The notes: a model not told the origin generated them from the sequence alone. DNA of 64,000 nt from Kutzneria sp. (GCA_019239965.1 JAFAZC010000050.1:1-64000), one strand, 5' to 3'; positions 35,917-43,586 are shown, numbered from the stretch's first letter. Made by a program: numbers and translations.

Positions 35917-37050
35917 ATGACCGGTAGCACGAACTCACCAGCCAGCCTGATCGCCACGCTTCCGGGTCGCTACTACGCCGACAGGGATGTGTTCGCGGCC
36001 GAACAGGAGAACATCTTTGAGCGGCTGTGGTTCGCCGTCGCGCGCTCGGCGGAACTGGACAGACCCGGCGCGTTGCGCACCGTTGACGTTGGCAGGGAGA
36101 ACGTGCTCCTGCTGCGTGGCCATGACGGCCGGTTACGTGCCTTCCTCAACGTGTGCCGGCACCGGGGCGCCCGCCTGTGCACCGAGACTTCGGGGCAGGT
36201 CAAGCGGGTTGTGCGGTGTCCATACCACGCCTGGACCTACGGGCTGGACGGAAAGCTGGTCGCCGCGCCGAACCTGGCCACGATGGCCGATGTCAACCGG
36301 GACGAGTACGGACTTGTGTCCGTCCACGTGCGCGACTGGCTCGGCTACACCTGGGTCTGTCTGGCCGATGTGCCCCCCAGCTTCGAGGAGACCGTGGTGG
36401 GCGCGGTGGCCCAGCGGCTCGGCGGAGCGGAGCAGATCGATGCGTGGGACATCGCATCGCTCACGCTGGGGCGCCGGATCACCTACGACGTCAAGGCCAA
36501 CTGGAAGGTCATTGTCGAGAACTTCATGGAGTGCTACCACTGCGCGGCCATCCATCCAGAACTCGTCTACGTGCTGCCGGAGTTCGCCAACGGCTACGCG
36601 GCGCAGTACTACGTCGGTCACGGGGCCGCGTTCAGGGACACCGTGGAGGGCTTCACGGTCGACGGTCGTCCCGGCTTCGACAAGCTGGCCGGTGTGGACA
36701 CCGAGAAGGACCGCCGGTACTACGCGATCACCGTGCCTCCGCAGGTGTTCATCAATCTCGTTCCGGATCACGTGATCTTCCATCGGATGTATCCGGTCGC
36801 CGCCGACCGTACCGTCATCGACTGCGACTGGCTCTATGTCGAGGAACTCGTGGCGAGTGGCCGGGATGTGTCCCACTCGGTCGAGCTCTTCCACCGGGTC
36901 AACCAACAGGACTTCGACGCCTGCGAACGCTGCCAGCTCACCATGTCCTCGCGGGCCTACGCCAACGGCGGCGTGCTCGTCCCCGCCGAACACCACATCA
37001 CCTCGTTCCACAGGTGGGTCACCGACCACCTCGGTGACAGCACGGACTGA
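35917..37050 (+). CDS. gbcA: Rieske non-heme iron oxygenase, glycine betaine/stachydrine demethylase-like
   Basis: 377 residues, ATG at 35917 with GGAAAGG upstream. Rieske ligands C80-x-H82 and C101-x2-H104 are in NVCRHRGARLC and CPYHAWTY. Mononuclear iron His208 and His213 are in ENFMECYHCAAIHPEL. The E-C-Y-H-C-x3-H layout is that of the GbcA family, which demethylates glycine betaine to dimethylglycine plus formaldehyde. Context (betBA, dimethylglycine and sarcosine enzymes) supports this strongly. The partner reductase GbcB (ferredoxin/FAD) is not in the window, so electron supply must come from elsewhere. Stachydrine or another quaternary amine is the main alternative. Confidence 0.88.
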   Translation: MTGSTNSPASLIATLPGRYYADRDVFAAEQENIFERLWFAVARSAELDRPGALRTVDVGRENVLLLRGHDGRLRAFLNVCRHRGARLCTETSGQVKRVVRCPYHAWTYGLDGKLVAAPNLATMADVNRDEYGLVSVHVRDWLGYTWVCLADVPPSFEETVVGAVAQRLGGAEQIDAWDIASLTLGRRITYDVKANWKVIVENFMECYHCAAIHPELVYVLPEFANGYAAQYYVGHGAAFRDTVEGFTVDGRPGFDKLAGVDTEKDRRYYAITVPPQVFINLVPDHVIFHRMYPVAADRTVIDCDWLYVEELVASGRDVSHSVELFHRVNQQDFDACERCQLTMSSRAYANGGVLVPAEHHITSFHRWVTDHLGDSTD

Positions 37051-37051
37051 G

Positions 37052-37071
37052 CCCCTGTGTTGACTCAGGGG
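37052..37071. terminator. Bidirectional hairpin between convergent genes
   Basis: CCCCTG TGTTGACT CAGGGG, a perfect 6-bp stem two bases after the Rieske oxygenase stop. It also overlaps the stop of the opposing APH gene. There is no clear T-run, so termination in both directions is likely but not certain. Confidence 0.55.
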
Positions 37072-37967
37072 TGGTCGGAGAGGACCTCGTCAATCGTCCG
37101 CCTGGCACGGGCGGCTAGCACAGGGTTGGTGTTCTGGTAGTACGGCACCTGGATCAGGGCGACCGACAGGGCCCAGGCGCGACCGCGCAGCCACGTGGCA
37201 TCGTCGACGGCGAGGCTGCCCCGGAAGACGTTCCGTGCCTCGGCGGAGAAAAGGTTCCACGCGACCATCAGGTCGCAGGCCGGATCGCCGACACCGAGCG
37301 CCCCGAAGTCGACAACGGCGCCGAGCCGGCCTCGACGAACCAGGAGGTTACCCGGTGCGAGGTCCCCGTGGATCCACACGGACGGGCCGTGCCACGGCGG
37401 CGTGTTCAAGGCTGTCTCCCACACTTTGGTCACGGAACTGGTGTCCCGCATGCCGTTCAGGGCCGTGATCGCCTCGCGAGTGGGTTCCTCGCGCGTGGTC
37501 AGTGGTGCCCCACGGAAGAAGTTGCCTGCCCCGCAAGCAGGTCCGTTAGTGGGATCAAGCCGCCGCAGGGCCGTGACGAATCCAGCCAAGGTGCGCGCCG
37601 CTAGCCGCGTGTCAGTGATGCGGGCGACGGTGGCGTCGTGCCCGTCCAGCCATCGGTACACCGACCAGCACCAGGGATAGCCCTCCGCCGGTGCGCCCCT
37701 GCCGACCGGGGTAGGGATGGACAGAGGCAGGTGCGGTGCGAGTCGCGGCAGCCACCGCTGTTCCTTGTCGACCTGTGTCGCCGCCGCGGGAACACGGGGA
37801 AGCCGCACGACCATGTCGGCGCCGAGCCGGTACATCGCGTTGTCCGTCCCCGACGAAGCCACCGACTGGACAGCAAGGCCTGTCCACGCGGGAAACTGCG
37901 TGGCGAGCAGCCGCCGCACGAGGGGCACATCGGTGGCCACCTCGTCGTTGTGCATTCCCGTCGTCAT
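37065..37967 (-). CDS. Aminoglycoside phosphotransferase (APH) family kinase
   Basis: 300 residues; the ATG at 37967 has GGAAGG upstream, earlier in-frame codons do not. Kinase-fold motifs: VVRLPRVP (ATP-loop Lys region degenerate), HGDLAPGN at 200-207 (catalytic Asp and Asn), and VVDFGALGVGDPACDL with DFG-type metal ligand at about 220. Members phosphorylate aminoglycosides, macrolides (2'-phosphotransferases) or unrelated small molecules, and the sequence alone does not choose. It is divergent from erm with a 76-bp shared promoter gap before the leader peptide, so a resistance role is a fair guess. Housekeeping homologues are common. Confidence 0.85.
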   Translation of the reverse strand: MTTGMHNDEVATDVPLVRRLLATQFPAWTGLAVQSVASSGTDNAMYRLGADMVVRLPRVPAAATQVDKEQRWLPRLAPHLPLSIPTPVGRGAPAEGYPWCWSVYRWLDGHDATVARITDTRLAARTLAGFVTALRRLDPTNGPACGAGNFFRGAPLTTREEPTREAITALNGMRDTSSVTKVWETALNTPPWHGPSVWIHGDLAPGNLLVRRGRLGAVVDFGALGVGDPACDLMVAWNLFSAEARNVFRGSLAVDDATWLRGRAWALSVALIQVPYYQNTNPVLAARARRTIDEVLSDHP

Positions 37968-38043
37968 GGACACCTTCCTACCGGTTCGGCCCCCGCCGCC
38001 GTCCAGCGATATTGGATTGAGCAGCTGGCAAGGAACGGATACC

Positions 38044-38094
38044 GTGCTGGCCGTGTTCATGTGTATCGCGCTGACGAGGTTGCGCCGCGTATAG
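38044..38094 (+). CDS. Leader peptide of the erm gene (RLR-type)
   Basis: A 16-codon frame starting at GTG 38044 (nine bases after AAGGA) reads MLAVFMCIALTRLRRV and stops with TAG. A shorter version would start at ATG 38059. It ends 105 bases before erm and contains Arg-Leu-Arg, the same kind of stalling motif known from macrolide-induced leader peptides of the ErmD class (R/K-x-R/K). Ribosomes with a macrolide in the tunnel would be expected to stall at the RLR codons. The frame is too short for standard gene finding, and its assignment rests on position, ribosome site, motif and the downstream hairpins. Confidence 0.72.
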   Translation: MLAVFMCIALTRLRRV

Positions 38095-38199
38095 CGGCGG
38101 CCGTCTGACCTCTACCCAAGACGCTCCGCCGCCTCAGCGAGTACTCGCCGGGCGGGATGTTCGACGCCCTCCGCCTCAGCCAATGCCGCGGAGAACACA
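38083..38199 (+). promoter_or_regulatory. Translational attenuator controlling erm
   Basis: Six complementary segments can pair in turn. 1: CGCCGC 38083-38088, within the leader end. 2: GCGGCGG 38094-38100. 3: CCGCCGC 38126-38132. 4: GGCGG 38151-38155. 5: CTCCGCC 38169-38175. 6: GCGGAG 38188-38193, which is the erm ribosome site. In the resting state 1:2, 3:4 and 5:6 can form, hiding the site. A stall over segment 1 would free 2 to bind 3, then 4 to bind 5, releasing 6. The pairings are seen directly, the switch is inferred. Confidence 0.68.
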
Positions 38200-39000
38200 G
38201 TGCCATCACCCCACCGCGGCCGACACGAGTTCGGCCAGAACTTCCTCGGTGACGCCAGCGTCGTCGATGCCGTCATCGACCTCGTCGATCGCACGGCCGG
38301 ACCTATCATCGAGATCGGGCCCGGTGACGGTGCCCTGACTCTGCCGCTGCAGAAACTGGGCAGACCACTGATCGGAATCGAAATCGACCGGCGGCGCGCT
38401 GCGGCGCTGGCGCGCCGGGTGAACCGGTCGACCACGATCGTCGCGGCGGACTTCCTGCGGTACCCGCTCCCGCGGACACCCCATGTACTCGTCGGAAACC
38501 TTCCGTTCCATCAGACGACCGCGATGCTGCGCCGTGTTCTCCACGTACCGGGGTGGACCCACGCGGTCCTGCTGGTGCAGTGGGAGGTCGCGCGCCGTCG
38601 AGCGGGCGTCGGAGGTGCGACGATGATGACGGCACAGTGGTGGCCGTGGTTCGAGTTCGGCCTGGTCCGCCGGGTGCCGGCGGCGGCGTTTCACCCACGG
38701 CCCGGTGTCGACGGCGGACTGCTGACTGTTGCCCGCCGCGACCGGCCGCTGGTGGACGACTCGGAGATGCCGCGATATCAGGACTTCGTCCACCGAGTGT
38801 TCACCGGGCGGGGACGAAACCTCGCCCAGATCATCCCGACCGCGTGTCCTGAGGTCCCGAAGTCGCACGTCTTGGCCTGGTTGCGAAGTCACCAGGGCCG
38901 TCGGCCGTCTCTGCCCAAGGAGCTCACTGCTCGACAGTGGGCGAGCCTGTTCCTTGTTCGGACGGCCGCGCTCACGGGGCGTGGTAGCCACGCGCGGTGA
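38200..39000 (+). CDS. erm: 23S rRNA (adenine-N6) methyltransferase, Erm family
   Basis: 266 residues, GTG at 38200 with GGAG six bases upstream. The family N-terminus EFGQNFL is at 10-16, SAM-binding EIGPGDGALTLPL at 38-50, IGIEIDRR at 58-65, and the catalytic-site NLPFH at 100-104. The F-H-x2-x-T order follows the Erm consensus (NIPYN/NLPFH variants). Erm mono- or dimethylates A2058 and so gives resistance to macrolides, lincosamides and streptogramin B. It sits behind a leader peptide and attenuator-like hairpins, suggesting drug-inducible translation. Mono- or dimethylation cannot be told from sequence. A KsgA dimethyladenosine transferase is excluded by the N-terminus and by the short insert-free C-terminus. 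Confidence 0.93.
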   Translation: MPSPHRGRHEFGQNFLGDASVVDAVIDLVDRTAGPIIEIGPGDGALTLPLQKLGRPLIGIEIDRRRAAALARRVNRSTTIVAADFLRYPLPRTPHVLVGNLPFHQTTAMLRRVLHVPGWTHAVLLVQWEVARRRAGVGGATMMTAQWWPWFEFGLVRRVPAAAFHPRPGVDGGLLTVARRDRPLVDDSEMPRYQDFVHRVFTGRGRNLAQIIPTACPEVPKSHVLAWLRSHQGRRPSLPKELTARQWASLFLVRTAALTGRGSHAR

Positions 39001-39343
39001 CCTCGAGGCGGCTTCGCGGCGTGCGGCTGACCTTCGGCATGGCAGGTCCTGTCGGCGGCTTTCTCGGACGGTTGCGCGCCGGCAAGATCCACAGAATGGT
39101 GGACACCGAAGCTGTCTCACTCAGGACCTATGTCGAGACGCACGAGAGTTGCGATCGTGGAGAGCGGAACGGGTCGGGGCATGAGGATATGGAGGCCGTC
39201 TATGCGAGCCGTCGCCGTCACAGCCGCGGTGCCACCCGTGATCTCGTGACGAGGCCACGCGCCCGCGTGGCGCTCGCGAGTGACCGGGGCAGCGCGGCGG
39301 CGCGGGATGTTTCGCCGAGTCGAGAGCCGGCAATAGTCGAAGT
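39001..39343. other. Gap with no gene recognised
   Basis: 343 bases between erm and the F420-type oxidoreductase. Short frames are present on both strands but none resembles a protein family or has a ribosome site. It probably holds the oxidoreductase promoter. Confidence 0.5.
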
Positions 39344-40321
39344 ATGGCCAGTATCGGATACTTCCTGTCCAGCGAGGAGTTCGGCCCGCGCGAGTTGGCC
39401 CGGCAGGCCAGGCTTGCCGAGCAGCACGGATTCGAGCGCTTGTGGATCTCAGATCACTACCACCCATGGAACGCCCAGCAGGGCCATAGCCCGTTCGTGT
39501 GGTCGGTGATCGGTGCGTTGTCGGAGGTGACCAGCCTCCCGATCACCACGGCGGTAACCTGTCCGACCGTCCGCATCCATCCGGCGGTGCTCGCCCAGGC
39601 CACGGCGACCGCGGCGGTGCAGTGCCAAGGCCGTTTCGTGTTCGGCGTCGGCAGCGGTGAAGCCCTCAACGAGCACATCCTGGGAGGTCCATGGCCCAAC
39701 ACCGACATTCGGCTGTCCATGCTCGAAGAGGCCGTTGAAGTGATTCGAGCACTGCACCGCGGGGGAGTCGTCTCGTACGAGGGCCGGCACTACACGGTCA
39801 ACCAGGCCCAGGTGTACACGCTTCCCGAGCAGCCGGTACCCATCTACGTGTCCGGTTTCGGTCCCAAGGCGGCCGAGTTGGCGGGCAGGATCGGAGACGG
39901 GTTCATCTGCGTGAAGCCCGAAGCTGACCTGGTCCGTGCGTTCCGTCAGTCCGGCGGCGGCGATCGGCCGGCACAAGGCGGATTCAAGGTCTGCTACGCG
40001 CCCGACCGCGACCGGGCGATCACCACAGCTCACCGTCTGTGGGCAAATCAGCAGCTTCCGGGTGAATTGGCACAGGTTCTGCCAACTCCGCAACACTTCG
40101 AGCAGGCGAGTTCGCTGGTGACGCCAGAGATGATCGCGTCGGTGACGCCATGTGGACCGGACCCAGAGCTCTACCTGCGGTCGCTCCAGGAATACCTGGA
40201 CGCCGGATACGACGAAATCTATGTCCAGCAGATCGGCCCTGAACAGGACGAGTTCTTCCGCTTCTGGGAAGAGCAGATCAGGCCACGGTTGTCCCGGGAG
40301 GTGTCGGCGGCAATGGGGTGA
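39344..40321 (+). CDS. LLM-class F420-dependent oxidoreductase (FGD-like)
   Basis: 325 residues. N-terminal IGYFLSSEEFGPRELARQARLAEQHGFERLWISDHYHPWN is a luciferase-like monooxygenase barrel start. Next comes FVFGVGSGEALNEHILGGPWP, the conserved F420-binding region of the glucose-6-phosphate-dehydrogenase-like (TIGR03557) branch. The C-terminus EYLDAGYDEIYVQQIGPEQDEFFRFWEEQIRPRL is also typical. These enzymes transfer hydride between F420 and a sugar, alcohol or unsaturated compound; the real substrate is not known. It is consistent with the F420-type nitroreductase earlier. The ribosome site is weak. Confidence 0.88.
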   Translation: MASIGYFLSSEEFGPRELARQARLAEQHGFERLWISDHYHPWNAQQGHSPFVWSVIGALSEVTSLPITTAVTCPTVRIHPAVLAQATATAAVQCQGRFVFGVGSGEALNEHILGGPWPNTDIRLSMLEEAVEVIRALHRGGVVSYEGRHYTVNQAQVYTLPEQPVPIYVSGFGPKAAELAGRIGDGFICVKPEADLVRAFRQSGGGDRPAQGGFKVCYAPDRDRAITTAHRLWANQQLPGELAQVLPTPQHFEQASSLVTPEMIASVTPCGPDPELYLRSLQEYLDAGYDEIYVQQIGPEQDEFFRFWEEQIRPRLSREVSAAMG

Positions 40322-40409
40322 CAATTGGCACAGTGTCGCCGCCCCGCTGTTTGGCCTATGTGGACATTGGGTATTACACGATTGTCGGTAGGACTCGACG
40401 CGGAGGTGT

Positions 40410-40574
40410 ATGGTGCTCGGCTTGCTTGGTTTTCTCCTGGTGGTGTGGCTGATCTGCGCCATCGTGGGCGCCCTGCTGAAGGGCATGGCCTGGCTGCTGG
40501 TGCTCGGCGTTGTGCTGTTCATCGGTACAGCCGTGGTGGGGTGGGTCAATCGGAAGGCGCTCGGCCGCCGTTGA
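40410..40574 (+). CDS. Small hydrophobic membrane protein
   Basis: 54 residues from ATG at 40410, or 53 from GTG at 40413, which is better spaced from GGAGG. It has two hydrophobic stretches (LLGFLLVVWLICAIVGALL and WLLVLGVVLFIGTAVVGW) joined by a short loop, and a basic end NRKALGRR. Such two-helix envelope proteins are common in actinomycetes next to stress or general membrane genes. No function is known. It is the first member of a group of small membrane proteins here. Confidence 0.8.
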   Translation: MVLGLLGFLLVVWLICAIVGALLKGMAWLLVLGVVLFIGTAVVGWVNRKALGRR

Positions 40575-40616
40575 CTTGTTTCCTTTCGGTGACACCTACA
40601 GGGAAGGGACACGACA

Positions 40617-40937
40617 ATGAGCAACTCGTCAGTTCTGTCGAAGCTGGTCAGTCCTGAGGAACTGAGAAAAAGAGTCGGGGACACCCGCGAAGCAGTGGGC
40701 CAGATGACCCACGACGGCGTGGACAAGGTCCACCACGGGGCCGCCAGGGCCACCAAGGGCGCCAAGGATATGACAGCGCGCCTCGTGGGGTGGATCCGCG
40801 GGAAGACGAACAAACTGGGGCGGCCGAAACGGGAGCGCGGTATAGCCAAAGTCGTGCGCCGTTGGCCGGTGGTCGCCGGCACGCTTGCGGTGCTACTGGT
40901 GGCCTGGCGTGCCGTCGGTGGCAGGCGGTCACGGTGA
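40617..40937 (+). CDS. Membrane-anchored helical protein of unknown function
   Basis: 106 residues, with GGGAAGGGAC ahead of the ATG. Residues 1-80 are helical and charged (SPEELRKRVGDTREAVGQMTHDGVDKVHH), and near the end is one helix, VVAGTLAVLLVAWRAVGG, with a basic tail. The overall shape is like DUF3618/ElaB-type tail-anchored stress proteins, and a true DUF3618 gene lies nearby at 41286. It is 42 bases downstream of the small hydrophobic gene, so probably co-transcribed. Confidence 0.7.
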   Translation: MSNSSVLSKLVSPEELRKRVGDTREAVGQMTHDGVDKVHHGAARATKGAKDMTARLVGWIRGKTNKLGRPKRERGIAKVVRRWPVVAGTLAVLLVAWRAVGGRRSR

Positions 40938-41004
40938 CGGCCAGCTACTTCGTGTCTCAGGCGGCGAGACGGTTCGGGCGATCGGGTATGGGTACACCGC
41001 AACC

Positions 41005-41217
41005 ATGTGGATCGCCTTACTGTCACCAGTCGTGATCATGGTGGCGGCCCTCGGTATGGAGCGTGTGGAGAGCCGCTTGACACGCGTTCGACCGTTCCTG
41101 GTTCCCGGCCGTCTGGCCGGGAACCAGGCTGAGGGTGTCGAGGAGGCCGTCAGGGAACAGCCAGGACGGTCCGACGCCCGGAGCGAGCGCGCTCCATCCC
41201 AGAGGTTGGTGGCCTAG
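41005..41217 (+). CDS. Small membrane protein with one N-terminal helix
   Basis: 70 residues from the ATG at 41005 (weak ribosome site). MWIALLSPVVIMVAALGMERVESRL is one membrane helix followed by an amphipathic stretch; the tail is charged and probably cytoplasmic. Similar short proteins with the same xMxxxESRL end are often seen in actinomycetes. The start is not certain because the frame is open further upstream. Function unknown. Confidence 0.5.
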   Translation: MWIALLSPVVIMVAALGMERVESRLTRVRPFLVPGRLAGNQAEGVEEAVREQPGRSDARSERAPSQRLVA

Positions 41218-41222
41218 CCACC
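41208..41222. terminator. Short hairpin at the end of the small-protein group
   Basis: GGTGGC CTA GCCACC, a perfect 6-bp stem around a 3-base loop that includes the last gene's TAG stop. It could slow or stop transcription between the convergent genes. No T-run is present. Confidence 0.4.
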
Positions 41223-41285
41223 GCTGTGGGCTCATTGCTCATCGCCGGATCGTCCGAGCGTCTCTTCTGCTCACTTTCCCGATGC

Positions 41286-41666
41286 TCAGCACTTCTTCTT
41301 GCGCCGCAGCAGGCGACGCAGCACCAGCAGGGCGCCCAGCCCCACCACCGCACTGGGTAGTGGCCGTTGACGAATGGTCATCATCAGCCGCTCAGCGGGC
41401 TGAGCCAGTGGCTCGGGTAGGGATGCCACGAGCTGATCGGCCTTGTCCTGGATCGCGTGGGCGCCGTGTTCAGCCTGTGAGATGACCTGCTCGGTCTTGT
41501 CCTGGACGACGTCCTTTGCCTCCTGGACTCTGCTGCGCATCTGCTCGGGGACATTCATCTTGTGCGCCAATGCCTCCACCGTGTGACCGAGCCGTTCGCG
41601 AGTCCGCGCAATATCCTCCCGAAGCTCGGACGGATCAGTCGGCGTCGGGTCAGCCGGAGCGTTCAT
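41286..41666 (-). CDS. DUF3618-family membrane protein
   Basis: 126 residues from the ATG at 41666, which overlaps the stop of the upstream gene. N-terminal DPSELREDIARTRERLGHTVEALAHKMNVPEQM is the DUF3618 signature. A long amphipathic helix follows, then a membrane helix VVGLGALLVLRRLLRR with a basic end. These tail-anchored proteins pair with actinobacterial holin-like or DUF1469 proteins, as here. They are thought to act in membrane stress or in anchoring, but no activity is known. Confidence 0.87.
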   Translation of the reverse strand: MNAPADPTPTDPSELREDIARTRERLGHTVEALAHKMNVPEQMRSRVQEAKDVVQDKTEQVISQAEHGAHAIQDKADQLVASLPEPLAQPAERLMMTIRQRPLPSAVVGLGALLVLRRLLRRKKKC

Positions 41667-42076
41667 CGGTTCAGCCCCTCCTTGACGGCTTCGATGTCCG
41701 CCTTGACACTGGCCGCTGCGCCCTCCGGTACGGGGGGAACCGCGGCCGAGACCAGTTTTTTGCCGATCAGTGCTGCTATCGCCGCCACAACCAGCGCGGC
41801 GGCGCCAACGATCAAAGCCGCTAGCCACGGCGCGAACACTATGGTCAGGGCCAGAATCGCGCTCGCGATGAGCGCGCCGCCCCCGTAGAGTCCCAGTGCG
41901 CTCGCACCACCGACGAAGGCGGCTCCGGTGCCAGCCCGTTTGCCTTTCTGACGCAGTTCCGCGGCGGCTAACCGCATCTCGTCCCGCACCAGCCGCGACA
42001 GCTGTTCGGACGCTTCGCCGATCAGCCGGGCAAGCGAATGATCGCCCCCAGGGGCGTCCCCTGGTCCACCAGACAT
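41663..42076 (-). CDS. Phage holin-like / DUF1469 membrane protein
   Basis: 137 residues from the ATG at 42076; an earlier in-frame ATG at 42124 is an alternative. HSLARLIGEASEQLSRLVRDEMRLAAAELRQKGKRAGTG is the conserved amphipathic segment. Two strong helices follow, ALGLYGGGALIASAILALTIVF and LAALIVGAAALVVAAIAALIG, and a short charged tail. This is the actinobacterial holin-like family (PF07332), generally not phage in origin. It forms a two-gene unit with DUF3618, with stop and start overlapping. Confidence 0.85.
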   Translation of the reverse strand: MSGGPGDAPGGDHSLARLIGEASEQLSRLVRDEMRLAAAELRQKGKRAGTGAAFVGGASALGLYGGGALIASAILALTIVFAPWLAALIVGAAALVVAAIAALIGKKLVSAAVPPVPEGAAASVKADIEAVKEGLNR

Positions 42077-42224
42077 GGTCGTCGCCTCTCGCTCGGGTGA
42101 GCGCCGGGTACCCGCTTCGGCCATCGGCCAATCCTCGTTCCGCCGCTGGCTGCTCGCGGCGGGCGGTTCCACGGCGGTGGTTGGGGGCCGTTTGCTCTCT
42201 CGTGCCGCCGGGAAAACGACAGGT

Positions 42225-42581
42225 ATGACTGGACGCCTCTACAACGTGGTGCTCGACTGTCCGGATCCGCCGGCGCTGGCACGATTCTATTGCGCGTTGC
42301 TCGGTGCCGAGCTGGTGCCCGGCGAGAACGACTGGGTGGTGATCAAGGATAAGACAGGCATGAGGATCGCCTTCCAACGTGCTCCGCAACACCGCCCGCC
42401 GAGCTTCCCCGATTCCACCGCCTCCCAGCAGATGCATTTCGATGTCCTTGTCGACGACGTCGAGGCGGCGGAACGTGAGGTCCTGGGACTTGGTGCGAGC
42501 AGGGCCGACGGTCAGGGTGAGGACTTCAGGGTCTTCACCGACCCCGCCGGGCATCCCTTCTGTCTGGTGTGGAAAACCTGA
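42225..42581 (+). CDS. Glyoxalase/VOC-superfamily protein
   Basis: 118 residues from the ATG at 42225. The two-fold VOC pattern is seen in LYNVVLDCPDPPALARFYCALLG and QMHFDVLVDDVEAAEREVLGLGA, with the conserved tail FRVFTDPAGHPFCLVW. VOC proteins bind metals and act in glyoxal removal, ring opening or drug binding (bleomycin-type). No metal-ligand set is clear, so the role is open. It is divergent from the holin-like gene and precedes ku. Confidence 0.85.
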   Translation: MTGRLYNVVLDCPDPPALARFYCALLGAELVPGENDWVVIKDKTGMRIAFQRAPQHRPPSFPDSTASQQMHFDVLVDDVEAAEREVLGLGASRADGQGEDFRVFTDPAGHPFCLVWKT

Positions 42582-42662
42582 CATCAGGGCGGCCAGTGAG
42601 TCCGATTGGGTGCGGTCCGAATGGGGTACCCCTGGTCAGGGAGCCAGGAAAGGGGACGCGGC

Positions 42663-43586
42663 GTGGCACGAGGGATCTGGACTGGTTCGATCACCATCGG
42701 CCTCGTGACCATCCCGGTTGGCTTGTTCAGTGCCACCGACAGCCACACGGTGCGCTTCAACCAGTTCCAGCGAGGCACCTCCGACCGGATCCGCTATCAA
42801 CGGGTCAACGAGCGGACCGGCAAGGAAGTCGACTACTCCGAGATCGTCAAGGGCTACGAGGTCAACGACGGCCAGTTCGTCATCGTCGAGCCCGACGAGT
42901 TGGCCGCCATCGCGCCGGGACGGTCGCGCACCATCGAGATCACCAGTTTCGTCGACCTCGACGACATCGATCCGATCTTCTTCCAGAAGACCTACTGGCT
43001 GGCGCCGACGAAGGCAGAGCACGCGCGGCCGTACGCGTTGCTGGCCGAGGCGATGGCGAGAACGAACAAGGCCGGCGTCGCGTCGTTCGTGATGCGCGGA
43101 AAACAGTATCTCGCCGACGTTCGGGCCGACAAAGGCATACTGGCGCTGGACACCCTGTTCTACGCCGACGAGATCAGGGACCCGCGCGAATTGCTCGATA
43201 CCCTGTCGGAGGTAGGCGCACCGCGGGGCAAGGAACTGAACATGGCGACAGCGCTCATCGAGTCGATGAGCGGTCCGTGGCGTCCTGAGGACTACCGCGA
43301 TACCTTCACCCGACAGGTGGAGAAGCTCATCGATGACAAGCGCAGAGGCCACAGGATAATGACCGCGGCGGCGGCACCCGAGCCTACCAAGGTGATCGAC
43401 CTGATGGAGGCGCTGCGCCGCAGCGTCGAGGGTTCACATCGGCACCGGTCACGGCCCGACCTCGACTCGGCGAGTAAGTCCGAACTGGACAGGATGGCCC
43501 GCGATCTCGATATCAAGGGTCGGTCGAAGATGAGCAAGAGCGAGTTGGCCCGGGCGGTGAAACGCCAGACGAGGAGGGCGTCATGA
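42663..43586 (+). CDS. ku: Non-homologous end-joining protein Ku
   Basis: 307 residues from GTG 42663 with an AGGGG site upstream. Family start ARGIWTGSITIGLVTIPVGLFSAT, then RYQRVNERTGKEVDYSEIVKGYEV, DPIFFQKTYWLAP and MARTNKAGVASFVMRGKQYL, all diagnostic for bacterial Ku. Near the C-terminus is a SAP-like segment SKSELDRMARDLDIKGRSKMSKSELARAV. Ku homodimers encircle broken DNA ends and recruit ligase D. The SAP-type extension may help in end bridging. Its stop overlaps the start of the small Cys-rich protein. Confidence 0.96.
   Translation: MARGIWTGSITIGLVTIPVGLFSATDSHTVRFNQFQRGTSDRIRYQRVNERTGKEVDYSEIVKGYEVNDGQFVIVEPDELAAIAPGRSRTIEITSFVDLDDIDPIFFQKTYWLAPTKAEHARPYALLAEAMARTNKAGVASFVMRGKQYLADVRADKGILALDTLFYADEIRDPRELLDTLSEVGAPRGKELNMATALIESMSGPWRPEDYRDTFTRQVEKLIDDKRRGHRIMTAAAAPEPTKVIDLMEALRRSVEGSHRHRSRPDLDSASKSELDRMARDLDIKGRSKMSKSELARAVKRQTRRAS

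Noticed and set aside
38206-39120. 304-codon minus-strand frame opposite erm
   Set aside because: Arg/Pro-rich shadow with no domains; erm has complete SAM and catalytic motifs.
41663-42076. Prophage, because of the holin-like gene
   Set aside because: No other phage genes, integrase or attachment sites are near; the DUF3618 pairing is the usual chromosomal context.
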